DNA of 42,258 nt from JAHOYW01 sp964515915 (GTDB taxonomy: Bacteria; Verrucomicrobiota; Lentisphaeria; Victivallales; Victivallaceae). Positions 22,532 to 31,649 of this stretch are shown piece after piece. The notes under the pieces were generated by a model. That model worked only from the letters and a program-made list of their open reading frames with translations. It searched no databases and had not been told where the DNA came from. The position numbers and the translations under genes are program-made. Each line of letters opens with the position of its first letter. Positions within the stretch are counted from its first letter, which is position 1. The DNA lies in assembly GCA_964515915.1 (NCBI GenBank), contig CAZEXM010000004.1, positions 1 to 42,258 on the forward strand. The letters are read 5' to 3'.

Positions 22532-23287
22532 TCAAAGCATCAAGTCGCCACCATTAATATCAATAGAAGCTCCTGTTATGTAAGAGTCTTTGCAAAGGTA
22601 AACAGCGAGTTGAGCAACTTCTTTTGGAGTTCCCAGACGAGGAATAGGAAAACTGTTTTCGTATTTTTCTATCATTTCAGGAGAACAGTCTTTTCTGACC
22701 ATTTCAGTATCTATCAAGCCTGGACAGATAGCATTAACTGTAATGCCAAAACAGGAAACTTCTTTTGCCATTGCTCTGGTCAACCCTAGAACTCCGGCTT
22801 TTGATGCGGTATAATGCGCCCCTCCAAGCGTGCTGACGCTTCTGCCAGCGGAAGAAGACATATTAATGATTCTACCAAAACCATTTTTCTTCATTATCGG
22901 CAAGACTGCTTTAGAACACAAAAAACTTCCATTAAGATTAACGTCAATCAGCAATTTCCATTCTTTATAACTTATATTTTCTATTCTGGTAGGAAGCAGA
23001 ATACCGGCATTGTTGACCAGAATATCTATACTCCCATAATTATCAGTTATGTTTTTTGTCGTTTTTGTTACTTCTTCTTCGTCAATAATATCAACTTTAT
23101 ATGCCGAAGCGCAATTCCCTTTCTGTGAAATTTTTAATGCGGCTTTTTCAGCATTTTTAAAATTGATATCAAAGATAGCGACTTTAACTCCATTTGCAGC
23201 AAGCATGTCAGCAATAGCGAAGCCCATTCCTTGAGCCCCGCCGGTTACTATTGCTGTTTTATCGTTCAGTCTTATATCATTATTCAT
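22532..23287 (-). CDS. Short-chain dehydrogenase/reductase
   Basis: Classical SDR of 251 aa, NAD(P)-dependent, probably oxidising a sugar or sugar acid. The Rossmann motif TGGAQGMG is at residues 15-22, followed by NNAG, the catalytic Ser in NMSSSAG and YTASK; the NAICPGLIDTEM and SYITGASIDINGG segments near the end are typical. The ATG at 23285-23287 is chosen because AGG lies about 8 bp upstream and the protein then begins just before the Rossmann fold; a longer frame lacks a ribosome site. It clusters with the sulfatase, Gfo/Idh and GH43-like genes. Confidence 0.9.
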   Translation of the reverse strand: MNNDIRLNDKTAIVTGGAQGMGFAIADMLAANGVKVAIFDINFKNAEKAALKISQKGNCASAYKVDIIDEEEVTKTTKNITDNYGSIDILVNNAGILLPTRIENISYKEWKLLIDVNLNGSFLCSKAVLPIMKKNGFGRIINMSSSAGRSVSTLGGAHYTASKAGVLGLTRAMAKEVSCFGITVNAICPGLIDTEMVRKDCSPEMIEKYENSFPIPRLGTPKEVAQLAVYLCKDSYITGASIDINGGDLML

Positions 23288-23588
23288 TATTATACCTGTT
23301 ATTTTAGATGTTACTGTCAAATTATTATATCAAATAATGCTCTATCCTCTTGAACATTAGGTGTTTATCGCAAAATAGAGTTCTTTCCCCATGGTTTGCG
23401 CGAAAATTCCATTCAGAAAAATCTATTTTAAATCAATGGAGCACACTTTGCGGAGGCTGAGACTGAGCAGAGCGAAAGTCAAGCGTCTCGCTTGTGAATA
23501 TTCTCAAGCGAGACGCTTGAGCTACATTATACACTTTTCTGATTATCAAATAAACAACTTTGATTTTTCACTTTTTTATCTTTTTGTT
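23288..23588. other. Intergenic region with a REP-like hairpin
   Basis: About 300 bases between the GH43-like gene and the SDR gene. It holds one strong hairpin (23479-23520) and otherwise A/T-rich sequence. No gene is supported; the small plus-strand frame across the hairpin is not credible. Confidence 0.55.
23479..23520. repeat. REP-like perfect inverted repeat
   Basis: TCAAGCGTCTCGCTTG (23479-23494) and CAAGCGAGACGCTTGA (23505-23520) are 16-bp perfect inverted copies around a 10-nt loop that is itself near-palindromic (TGAATATTCT). No U-tract follows on either strand, so a dispersed REP-type repeat is more likely than a terminator, although it could block read-through from the GH43-like gene into the SDR gene. 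Confidence 0.6.
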
Positions 23589-24566
23589 TTAGTAAACAGG
23601 TAACACCATATTCCAGGTTTTTTTTGCATTTCTGAAGCCACCGGGGCCATCGCCGGTAGCAGCAAATAAATATGCTGGTTTGTTATTTTCAAAGAGCAAC
23701 CATGGACGTTCCAGACTTCCCTGAACTACTTCTTTATCATCATCCCAAAGCACACGTCGTGAATACGCTTTCCCGGGAGCTATATTCCACGTTATTGCGT
23801 CAGGACTTGTCGCGTGAATGCCGGCGTGAAATTCCCCTGCCAGTATACCGCCGGGCGTTAAATCTTTTGCAATCAGTTCAAACTCTTTGCCGTTCCACCA
23901 GAGGAAAGTATCCTCGATTGCCTGTTTGCCGTCATAATTGAGAATCGGCCTATCAAGCCTGCGGTAAGGGCCAAGCAAATTATCTGCTTCCGCATAACCA
24001 ATTTGCGCCCCGTATGAACGGTAAAGCAAAATAATTCTGCCGTCCGGCATAATGCAGGGAGACGGATTGGTACAAACTGAATGATCCCAGTGAGATTCAT
24101 CTCTGACAGGAATTATCGGCTTGTCATATCTCGTCCAGGGGCCGTCAAGACTCTTTGCTGTTGCTACACCAATTTCAAAGGTTGTTCTAGTTTTTGAAGA
24201 TAATTCCGAAAAAGGCTCTCCTTCATAGGTCAAACCGATATAAAATAATGCATAGCCATCATCATAAGGCACAATTGCCGGATTATGAGTAACTCGTCCA
24301 TCCCAGAACTTCGCCCCACGGTCAGGCAATACGTGTCCCGCGAACCGATATGGGCCTTCAGGTTTTTCTGAAACAGCCCGGACAATTTCGGAAGTATATG
24401 AGTAGCCCTCATAAAAAGGCAGCGAGTGTGACCAGCGCGACGCAAACATATGGTACAAGCCGTCATCTCCTTTGATTACAGAACCGCACCATATCCAATA
24501 ATCCGGGTCCTGATACCCTCCCGGGCGCGGAGCTGGTTTAAAGTTTAAAAATGATTTTTCTTTCAT
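23589..24566 (-). CDS. GH43-like five-bladed beta-propeller glycoside hydrolase
   Basis: A 325-aa protein without signal peptide, built of repeated propeller blades as in the GH43/GH32/GH117-type folds. Candidate acidic residues are the Asp in GGYQDPDYWIWCGSV, the Asp in SHWDHSVCTNPSP and the Glu in AIEDTFLWWNG. Repeated S.DGPW and LLGPYRR blade motifs are visible. It would cleave or bind a terminal sugar inside the cell, since no export signal is seen. Its start overlaps the Gfo/Idh gene stop by 4 bases, and it is the last gene of the sulfatase-led operon. The exact GH family cannot be settled by eye. Confidence 0.75.
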   Translation of the reverse strand: MKEKSFLNFKPAPRPGGYQDPDYWIWCGSVIKGDDGLYHMFASRWSHSLPFYEGYSYTSEIVRAVSEKPEGPYRFAGHVLPDRGAKFWDGRVTHNPAIVPYDDGYALFYIGLTYEGEPFSELSSKTRTTFEIGVATAKSLDGPWTRYDKPIIPVRDESHWDHSVCTNPSPCIMPDGRIILLYRSYGAQIGYAEADNLLGPYRRLDRPILNYDGKQAIEDTFLWWNGKEFELIAKDLTPGGILAGEFHAGIHATSPDAITWNIAPGKAYSRRVLWDDDKEVVQGSLERPWLLFENNKPAYLFAATGDGPGGFRNAKKTWNMVLPVY

Positions 24567-25780
24567 AGTTCATCAAGTTCCTTTATGGCAACAGTACGAT
24601 GTTCCCGGTAAGCTATTTCCGCTGCCTGTCCAATGGCTGTAGACATCATTCCCTGCTCAGCAGTAGACTGGTTGCCGCTGTCGCCTTTGACTGTTTTGAT
24701 AAACGCTTCAAGCAATAGTGGATCAGCTCCGCCATGTCCACCCTCTACTTCCGGCAGATTATATGTTATAACTTCATTATCAGGCCATGCAGGCCAGCGC
24801 GGATATACTTTTATCCAGCGTTCTTCCAAGCTGGCTTCAGCTTGTCCCAGGTCACCGATAATGGTAAACAAACGATCAGCACGAGGGGTAACAAAACATT
24901 CCATGTGGCTGGCCTTGACTCCATTCTCGTATTCAACCAGAGCAATGCCGTTGTCATGTACTGTTTTTTCAGATGTATAAAGACAAACATCTTTGACGTA
25001 GTTGTCCTCTTTCGCGACTTCTTCATCCCATTCAGGACGATCTTCTATAATTCCATCCGGGCATATTTTTGAATAATGACAAGATTTACAATTTGGGCCT
25101 ACCGGGATATTATTTTCCAGTTTGAATGGAATTCCTGCTTCATTTAAAGCGCTTAAATTGGCGACTGCTGATACTCTTACTGGCTTTGGAAAACCTAACA
25201 GCCAGTTGAATATATCAAAATCATGACTGCCTTTATGTATCCATAAACCGCCACTTTTTTCGTAAAAACGGTTCCAGCGTCCCATATAAGTGCGTCCGCC
25301 GCCATAGAATTCGCGATTTTCGATCATGAATATTTTACCCACGGCGCCATCATCAATAATCTGTTTCAGACGGGTCAATACCGGCGCATGCCTTAAATTG
25401 AAACCAACCATTACTGTTTTCTGATATTTTTCGGCGGTTAAGATTATATTTCTGCAAGCCTTTACGCTTGTCGCCAATGGTTTATCCACTAGTACGTCAA
25501 CTCCATTTTTAAGCGCGGCAACACAATTTTCCTCGTGAAAGCAGTCTGGACTGGTAACAATACAGGCATCCAGCTTTTCGACGGCAAACATTTTTTCAGT
25601 GGAATTATATAAAACCGGATTACTGCCGGATAGGTTTGCCAATTGTTTTTTCATACGAGTTTCATTGGGGTCACAAAGTGCAGCAATAATCACATCCTGA
25701 CGTTCCAGCAACATTTTACCAAAACATCTTATCCCGCGATGACCGGCACCGATAATGCCAATCTTTAATTTTTTTTTCAT
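24563..25780 (-). CDS. Gfo/Idh/MocA family oxidoreductase with Cys insertion
   Basis: NAD(P)-dependent sugar oxidoreductase family, 405 aa. The N-terminal Rossmann motif GIIGAGHRGIRCFG and the VLVDKPLATSV signature with the conserved Lys are clear. The C-terminal half contains an insertion with CKSCHYSKIC and a fourth Cys at KDVCLY (about residues 225-270), possibly a metal or Fe-S site. It overlaps the downstream GH43-like gene by 4 bp and begins 3 bp after the sulfatase stop, so the three form one operon. Family members oxidise, reduce or even hydrolyse glycosides by an NAD-dependent mechanism; which applies here is unknown. Confidence 0.88.
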   Translation of the reverse strand: MKKKLKIGIIGAGHRGIRCFGKMLLERQDVIIAALCDPNETRMKKQLANLSGSNPVLYNSTEKMFAVEKLDACIVTSPDCFHEENCVAALKNGVDVLVDKPLATSVKACRNIILTAEKYQKTVMVGFNLRHAPVLTRLKQIIDDGAVGKIFMIENREFYGGGRTYMGRWNRFYEKSGGLWIHKGSHDFDIFNWLLGFPKPVRVSAVANLSALNEAGIPFKLENNIPVGPNCKSCHYSKICPDGIIEDRPEWDEEVAKEDNYVKDVCLYTSEKTVHDNGIALVEYENGVKASHMECFVTPRADRLFTIIGDLGQAEASLEERWIKVYPRWPAWPDNEVITYNLPEVEGGHGGADPLLLEAFIKTVKGDSGNQSTAEQGMMSTAIGQAAEIAYREHRTVAIKELDEL

Positions 25781-25782
25781 AC

Positions 25783-27186
25783 TTAATTAATCCTGGAATC
25801 ATGTCCGTCAAACCATGGGGTTGACGGGAGTTTTTCGTTAGTTGGAGAAAAATTAACCGGCTGCTCGGTTTCTACCTGCCAGTTAATTATTTTGCGTAAA
25901 AGTTTTTCACGAATTTCAGAGCAACCTGGATCATTGAACTTGTTCTCATATTCATGCGGGTCAGCTGACAAATTAAACAACTCACCTGTTTCTTTTTCAC
26001 CATCCCAGCCGTAATTTAACTTCCACTTTTTTGTGCGGACGGTCTTGACGCCGATAAATTCCCAGAATACCGCATCTTTACCAACTTCAATACCTTTCGT
26101 TAAAGCTGGCAACAGGGATTTTCCCTGAACCGTTTTAGGAAGAGGTATTTCAAGCATATCGCAAATTGTCGGGAACATATCAACTGTTTCGACAAGACTA
26201 TCGAGGCGTTTGGAAGATTGTATTTTCCCCGGCAATTTCCAGATATACGGGATACGGTGAATAGCGTCATAACACCAGCCTTTTGCCATTTTACTGTATT
26301 CTCCAGCAAAATCACCGTGGTCTGCACAAAATATCACTAGTGTATCTTCTGTTAAGTTATTTTGTTTCAAAGTATCCATTATTCTACCAATGTTCCAGTC
26401 AATGAGACTTATGAGCGAATAGTAATTCGCCAGTCCACGGCGTAATTCTGCCTCGCCATGAAAAGAAGTGCACCATTTAAGTTCAACATTGCGGTTAAAA
26501 TAAAAAGTCTTGTTCATATCGACTTCTTCCTGGTTTTCAGGTAGAGTCAGACTTGCTGGATCATATTCGAATGGACAGCCTTCGGGAACGGTCAATGGCG
26601 GATGGGGACGTTCAAAACTTACCTGCATGAAAAACGGTTTTTCAGAATCTCGTTCATCTTGCAGATACTTAATCGCTTCGTCGGCAGTCCAGTTTTCGAG
26701 AGAGTGTTCCACTGGAACAGTTTTGCCATCGGTCATACAGAATTTTTCAACATCCCCCAGATCATCATACAAATCGAATAAATCGTGTTGTCTTAAATAA
26801 TTCAGATAATGGATTCCACGGGTCGGACCATCAGCGGTGTAGCACAGACGCTCGTACTGGAAACCGTGAGACGGCCAGTTCGGCATATGCTTCTTCCCTA
26901 TCATTGCGGTTTGAAAACCATAAAATTGTAAAAAATGCGGCAGGGAGAGTAGTCTTTCAGAGATATTATCCCAGTCATTTCCGTAAACCCTGTGAGTATG
27001 ACAATACTGTCCGGTCATGTAACTTACCCGCGACGGCACGCAAATTCCATTTTGACAGAAAGCATTGTCAAAAGCGACTCCTTCAGAAGCCAGCTTGTCA
27101 ATATTTGGGGTTTTTACATCGGGATGCCCTTTGTAACCGAAGCACCCGGCGTGGTGCTGGTCAACCATCAACATCAATACATTCAT
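25783..27186 (-). CDS. Type I sulfatase (formylglycine-dependent)
   Basis: A 467-aa sulfatase that would remove sulfate esters from a glycan fragment. The nucleophile motif C49-V-P-S-R is intact; this Cys must be converted to formylglycine by a maturase (anSME or FGE), which is not in the window. Metal ligands fit VDQHHAG near the N-terminus and CADHGDFAGEYSKMAKG. The protein has no signal peptide, so it probably acts in the cytoplasm on imported fragments. The ATG has AAGGTGA upstream and lies 4 bp after the 381-aa unknown gene. Together with the Gfo/Idh and GH43-like genes it marks a sulfated carbohydrate as the likely substrate. Confidence 0.92.
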   Translation of the reverse strand: MNVLMLMVDQHHAGCFGYKGHPDVKTPNIDKLASEGVAFDNAFCQNGICVPSRVSYMTGQYCHTHRVYGNDWDNISERLLSLPHFLQFYGFQTAMIGKKHMPNWPSHGFQYERLCYTADGPTRGIHYLNYLRQHDLFDLYDDLGDVEKFCMTDGKTVPVEHSLENWTADEAIKYLQDERDSEKPFFMQVSFERPHPPLTVPEGCPFEYDPASLTLPENQEEVDMNKTFYFNRNVELKWCTSFHGEAELRRGLANYYSLISLIDWNIGRIMDTLKQNNLTEDTLVIFCADHGDFAGEYSKMAKGWCYDAIHRIPYIWKLPGKIQSSKRLDSLVETVDMFPTICDMLEIPLPKTVQGKSLLPALTKGIEVGKDAVFWEFIGVKTVRTKKWKLNYGWDGEKETGELFNLSADPHEYENKFNDPGCSEIREKLLRKIINWQVETEQPVNFSPTNEKLPSTPWFDGHDSRIN

Positions 27187-27190
27187 AGAT

Positions 27191-28336
27191 TCACCTTTTC
27201 AATAATAAATTTAAACGTTGATATGCTACCAGCCAGGATGTTACGCTGATACCACATATGCTTTTACTTAGATATTCACGATCCTTGAAAACAGGGTCTT
27301 CAGACAATCCGCAATTAATATGCAGCATCTGTTCCGGCTGATTGACTTTTTCCAGAATGGATAATGCCAATTCCAGTGCCTCAGGGAAAAAACTGGTTAT
27401 CAATGGTGCATAGGCCGGAACCCGCAATCCCCGCGATGACCATAAATGACGATCCGCATACAGCAAACCAAGTCCGCTGTCGTTAAAACGACTACAAGTC
27501 ATTTTCCATTGACTCTGGATTATTTGTTCAAGTCGGGGATCAGTGCAACCTTCGGATTGCGCCAGATGAAAACCTTCAATCAACAAACTGGCTATATTAA
27601 ATGGCGGTGGAGCCATAGTCTTCAGACTGGTAAATGCTTCATCAAAGCGTTCCGATTGCATTGAATCAAGATAATCATTGTTGCCGCTTATATTAGCCGC
27701 AAGCTGTAGCATTGGAACATACAATGCCAGACAATGCGGACGGTTTTCAACGGTAACAATCATGCTCTCCCGCCTGGGATGTTTAAAATCTCTAGCTAGA
27801 AAGTAATCAGCGGAATCAACAATCCGCGATTCAATCCGCTTTGTCGTTTCCGTGTTTGCGTATGCATGAAACTTGTTTAAGGCGTATATGGTTTTTATGT
27901 ATTGGTCGATGCTGATTTCATGAGAATAAGCCGCTTTTGCCATACCACCAAAGGGTTTCGGCAAATAGCCTTTTTCATATTTGTCTCCCTCATCAAAAAC
28001 CCGAAGCAAAGTTCCAATTCGACGTGTTGCCGAAGCGAGTGTTTCCAGCTGGCCATTAATCTCATACCTTAAAACCTCACTTAAAGCATATTCGGCAGTT
28101 GCCATCAACGAGTCTTCGTAAGCGACATAATCCGCGGGATTGCTGACGTGCGAAAGAATAAAAGAATGCTGCTGTTTTTCACATTCGGCGTTAGTCCACG
28201 GCAACATGACGTCAACGTTCAGGCAGGCATAGACCAAGCCGTCAGCGTCAGATAATGAATGTTCCACAAAAGCGCGAATATTTTGTTCATTATCTCCAAG
28301 CAGTGCAATTCTTTTTTGTAATTTTTCTAAATTCAT
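27191..28336 (-). CDS. Uncharacterised protein, helix-rich, possibly (alpha/alpha) toroid
   Basis: A 381-aa soluble protein I do not recognise. It is helix-rich throughout, without signal peptide or membrane segment. Aromatic and acidic clusters such as VDVMLPWTNAECEKQQH, PFGGMAKAAYSHE and ENRPHCLALYVPML recall the alpha/alpha-toroid folds of polysaccharide lyases and GH88/GH105-type enzymes, but no catalytic signature is secure. The ATG at 28334-28336 has GAGG 6 bp upstream; a TTG start 4 codons earlier lies before that site and is less likely. It is 4 bp upstream of the sulfatase gene and is the first gene of that operon, after a terminator. A role in handling the sulfated substrate is inferred from position only. 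Confidence 0.7.
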   Translation of the reverse strand: MNLEKLQKRIALLGDNEQNIRAFVEHSLSDADGLVYACLNVDVMLPWTNAECEKQQHSFILSHVSNPADYVAYEDSLMATAEYALSEVLRYEINGQLETLASATRRIGTLLRVFDEGDKYEKGYLPKPFGGMAKAAYSHEISIDQYIKTIYALNKFHAYANTETTKRIESRIVDSADYFLARDFKHPRRESMIVTVENRPHCLALYVPMLQLAANISGNNDYLDSMQSERFDEAFTSLKTMAPPPFNIASLLIEGFHLAQSEGCTDPRLEQIIQSQWKMTCSRFNDSGLGLLYADRHLWSSRGLRVPAYAPLITSFFPEALELALSILEKVNQPEQMLHINCGLSEDPVFKDREYLSKSICGISVTSWLVAYQRLNLLLKR

Positions 28337-28358
28337 GAAAAACCTCAATGTGAAAATA

Positions 28359-28402
28359 TAAATGCCGCCGGAACAAAAAGCTAGTCAGTTCGGCGGCATT
28401 TA
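28359..28402 (-). terminator. Terminator after the 826-aa glycosidase-like gene
   Basis: TAAATGCCGCCG (28359-28370) and CGGCGGCATTTA (28391-28402) form a 12-bp perfect stem with a 20-nt loop that can extend the pairing by GAAC/GTT(C). It begins 9 bases past the stop of the 826-aa gene and is followed on the minus strand by ATATTTTC. It separates that gene from the sulfatase operon. Confidence 0.7.
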
Positions 28403-28410
28403 TTGAAAAA

Positions 28411-30891
28411 TTATTTTAATCCTACTTGAGATGGATTAGGACGTTTTCCTTTTATTTCTTCTTGATATCTATTAAACTTATCACGCATTCTTGACAAATC
28501 GCGAATCGGGAGTTCCAGTTTTTCAACTTTCTTGTTCTTGACAAAACACTGTTCAAGTTGCTCATAGAGTTTTGTTGTCAAACGGTCAAGCCTGGCAGTA
28601 TCATAGCCAATATCGCTGTATCGTCCCATGTGAAACATTGTCTGCAAGCAGAAATACCATGATCCCAACTCAATAGTGGCATCCATATAGGCGCGAACCA
28701 GCGGGTCGGCCGGGTTGAATTCTCGCTTTATAAAGCGACTTTGAATGCCTTTAGGTTCCAAGGATTCCTGCGAAGTGATTTTTTGTTCAATAAGTGCATT
28801 TATCGCGGACAGTTTATTCTGGACAGCACTTAACTTTTTTTTGATTTTCACGAATTTATCTTGTGCCATAGCTTTCTTTAACTTGCTTTTCAACGCATCA
28901 AGCTTTTTCATATTGTCAGCTTTGTTGAATTCAGATACCATAGATTCAGGTACCAGCTTTGAAAGCAGAGCTAAGTAAACATCGTATTTGATGATTTCTT
29001 TTCTTGTATTGAAGCGGTTTTTAAAAATTTTCTGCTTTGCCAGCGAATATTTCTTTGGAGATGCCAGCAAGTATATTTTTCCATCGCCCGGATCAAGAGA
29101 GATAGTGAAGCTATTGTTTTTTAATGGTACTTCTTTCAGGGAATAAAGGTTGTATAATTTTTTCCCGCGAAGCATGGATGAATTTAAAGTTATGTTCCCA
29201 GTTTGATTTTTCTTAGGATCATTGCTGTATATAACCAAATAGGTCATTTTTTGTTTTTTATCCTGCCGGACACCAACCGCAATTACTTTGCGTTTCATTC
29301 CCCAAGCGGTATCAACAGTTCCAGCTTCGATTTTTAATCTCGGTTTCCTGATTAAATCTGTGGTCAAAAGCAAAGGTCCTATTGCCGTCAGTTGGTAGCC
29401 TATGCGCTGCATTTCCTTCCATAAACCGCCACGACCTTTCTCAAAAGTATCAACTATTCCCGCGCTGGACATTCGTGTCCAAGTCGGACGCGCACTCCAG
29501 GCATAATACAGGATACCCTTGGCTCCGTTTGCGAGGGCTCCATATGTCATCAAACGAAATTCAGATATGGTAGGCATGCGATATTCACCATTTGATTCGT
29601 TATTAATATCGCCGAAAGCCTGAAGAATCGGCCACACCGGTCCGTGCGCCATATCATAAGTGGCACGGGTGACATCAGCAATCTGCCAGGGATTGTATTG
29701 ATTTTCACGCAATGGATAACGGTCAAAAATAGAAACAGTTTTATACTTTTCCCATCTGCCTCCAAAGTTACTGGCTCCAGTGGTTAAAGGGTGCTTTTGG
29801 TCTACTTCTTCATATATCTTTTTCGCCCACAAATATTGCTTAATGGCGCTGTCTGTCTTTGCCGGTTCATCTATAAGTTTCCAAGCCAGCACCGCATTAG
29901 AATCTTTGTGCGAAGCAATGATTGTTCGGATTGCTTTCTCGCACACATCCAGAGCTAAAGGCTTGTAATATGGACTGAAATAAGTCATTGGAATCGTTTT
30001 TATATTGTTATCTTCACATGTTTTTATCTCAGTGTTAAATTTATTGATTTTTTCTTTTGAAGAATCTGCAAATAACTGCACGCCCCCGGAAATAGTATTG
30101 ACATAATGTTTTTTCCAGTTCGGAATTATACGCCATGCCGGAGTATTAGCTGGTTCTTTAAACCACTGTGAGCCTCTCGATAAGGCGGATGTATAAAGCC
30201 CGAAAGGGAAAGTATTTTCAACTATCGGATATTTTTTAAAGCTTACAGCGAAACTTTTTTTAGTAACTGGTTTTGACATAATCTTCAGATCATCCAAATA
30301 AACGACGATATTTTTGCCCCGGTTCATTCCATCGAGTCCCAGATAAACTCCGTCGAAAACCAATTTTTCAGTCGGCATGCCATTGGTTACCGCAGCTAAT
30401 CTGGTTTTTTCTCCAATATCATTACTTTCAGTAAAAACCCATTTATTGGTCGGCTTTGAAAATGATTGATACGTATTGCAGCCACTGGTATCTTTGCTGA
30501 AATTCGGACCGAAGAAGGTTATCCTGTTTGTTCCAATCCCTATACTTCGGCGATCACTCGGATTAACAGGAAATTCTTTTACATACATCCATGCGGAAAC
30601 ATAATATTTCTTGTCGGATTCAACGCGAATATTTACCGGTAGCTTAAAGTAGGCATGTCCACCACCATCGACGCTAAACGATAGTTTAAAAGATTTTTTC
30701 CCGGAATGAGCCATCTCATCACTCAAACCAAGATAATTTACTTTCAAAATAACATTTTTGCCAAAAGCCCAGCGTTTAAAGCCAGGATCTTTTTCAAAGT
30801 CGTTTGAGTAGTAGACTGTATTTTTACCCGCAAAGCTGCAAAGAGCGGCAAAGGTAAAAAGTAGCAATGCGATTGTTTTTCTGATTTTCAT
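28411..30891 (-). CDS. Large secreted glycosidase-like protein (jelly-roll module + TIM barrel)
   Basis: An 826-aa exported protein. A signal peptide (KIRKTIALLLFTFAALCSFAG) is followed by a beta-sandwich module (about 20-200; YYSNDFEKDPGFKRW, YFKLPVNI, VYLDDLKI), a TIM-barrel-like domain (about 215-560) with a putative acid/base Glu at about 341 in WKLIDEPA, the landmarks IFDRYPLRENQY and ANGAKGILYYAW, a small beta domain and a helical C-terminus. The order resembles clan GH-A enzymes, but I cannot assign a GH family. It is a paralogue of the 991-aa protein at 34698-37673 and shares its first module with the 203-aa protein next door. It is unusually Lys-rich. The ATG at 30889-30891 has AGGAAA upstream and puts the signal peptide at the N-terminus. 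Confidence 0.75.
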   Translation of the reverse strand: MKIRKTIALLLFTFAALCSFAGKNTVYYSNDFEKDPGFKRWAFGKNVILKVNYLGLSDEMAHSGKKSFKLSFSVDGGGHAYFKLPVNIRVESDKKYYVSAWMYVKEFPVNPSDRRSIGIGTNRITFFGPNFSKDTSGCNTYQSFSKPTNKWVFTESNDIGEKTRLAAVTNGMPTEKLVFDGVYLGLDGMNRGKNIVVYLDDLKIMSKPVTKKSFAVSFKKYPIVENTFPFGLYTSALSRGSQWFKEPANTPAWRIIPNWKKHYVNTISGGVQLFADSSKEKINKFNTEIKTCEDNNIKTIPMTYFSPYYKPLALDVCEKAIRTIIASHKDSNAVLAWKLIDEPAKTDSAIKQYLWAKKIYEEVDQKHPLTTGASNFGGRWEKYKTVSIFDRYPLRENQYNPWQIADVTRATYDMAHGPVWPILQAFGDINNESNGEYRMPTISEFRLMTYGALANGAKGILYYAWSARPTWTRMSSAGIVDTFEKGRGGLWKEMQRIGYQLTAIGPLLLTTDLIRKPRLKIEAGTVDTAWGMKRKVIAVGVRQDKKQKMTYLVIYSNDPKKNQTGNITLNSSMLRGKKLYNLYSLKEVPLKNNSFTISLDPGDGKIYLLASPKKYSLAKQKIFKNRFNTRKEIIKYDVYLALLSKLVPESMVSEFNKADNMKKLDALKSKLKKAMAQDKFVKIKKKLSAVQNKLSAINALIEQKITSQESLEPKGIQSRFIKREFNPADPLVRAYMDATIELGSWYFCLQTMFHMGRYSDIGYDTARLDRLTTKLYEQLEQCFVKNKKVEKLELPIRDLSRMRDKFNRYQEEIKGKRPNPSQVGLK

Positions 30892-30972
30892 GTTTTTATT
30901 TCCTATTTTTACAAAAATCACCCCAACCCGTAAATTTGGAGCCTATCAATGTTTAAATTTTTTTAAATAGTT

Positions 30973-31584
30973 TTATTTAGGTTTCTCCGGCAGCAAAGCG
31001 ATATCGCTGAGCCATAACTCGACCTTTTGATTTTTGAACTTGCCGCGAATGAAAATCAGTAATCTGTTTGCCTTTATTTTTTCGGCTTTGATATTCATTT
31101 TTTTCTGTCTGGCCGCGGTAATCGCACTCAATTCAGGAAAAAGATATTGCTCCATACTTTTCATCGGAGCTTTAACCATAAGCGGCGTATAAGCGAAACT
31201 TTCATCTTTGGGGCTCTTGGCATCGGGGAAAAAACTAATCATAACGCCCAGGCCGAGTTGACAACCGGCAGGAAGCTTACTGACCATGTATTTTTGCGTC
31301 AAAAAGTATTTTTCTCCTGAAATCATTGTAACGCCAAGCGGCAGCCAGAAATAAGTCAAACCGTCACCATCAATAGTCATTTCTATTTTAAAAGCTTTTT
31401 TGCCGTTCAATTCCGCCGGAGCTGCATAGTCTACTTTTACTTTAAGTCCGCGCAGTACCCAGCGTTCAAGCTTCATCGGCTTATCGCCTTTACTTTCATA
31501 ATAAGGTTCGATATCTTCGGCTTTTACCGCCACTCCGAACAACAGACAAAATGCTAATCCCAATAAGAATTTGTGTGAAAACAT
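30973..31584 (-). CDS. Small secreted protein, stand-alone copy of the N-terminal module of the neighbouring glycosidases
   Basis: A 203-aa protein with a clear signal peptide (HKFLLGLAFCLLFGVAVKAED). Its body lines up with the first module of the 826- and 991-aa proteins: LERWVLRGLKVKVDY against FKRWAFGKNVILKVNY, GKKAFKIEMTIDGDGLTYFW against GKKSFKLSFSVDGGGHAYFK, and ending with VELWLSDIALL against VVYLDDLKI. It therefore looks like a free carbohydrate-binding-type beta-sandwich. The function is unknown; binding of the same glycan as its large neighbours is inferred. The ATG has AAAGGAG upstream. It lies between the pseudopilin and the 826-aa gene on the same strand. Confidence 0.75.
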   Translation of the reverse strand: MFSHKFLLGLAFCLLFGVAVKAEDIEPYYESKGDKPMKLERWVLRGLKVKVDYAAPAELNGKKAFKIEMTIDGDGLTYFWLPLGVTMISGEKYFLTQKYMVSKLPAGCQLGLGVMISFFPDAKSPKDESFAYTPLMVKAPMKSMEQYLFPELSAITAARQKKMNIKAEKIKANRLLIFIRGKFKNQKVELWLSDIALLPEKPK

Positions 31585-31615
31585 TTTTTACTCCTTTGTT
31601 GATTAATAATATGAC

Positions 31616-31642
31616 TCGTGCGAAATATCTTATTTCGCACGA
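31616..31642. terminator. Strong hairpin after the pseudopilin gene
   Basis: TCGTGCGAAATA (31616-31627) and TATTTCGCACGA (31631-31642) form a 12-bp perfect stem with a 3-nt loop, 8 bases past the pseudopilin stop. No U-tract follows on the minus strand, so termination or mRNA 3'-end protection are both possible. Confidence 0.5.
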
Positions 31643-31649
31643 CCCTAAA

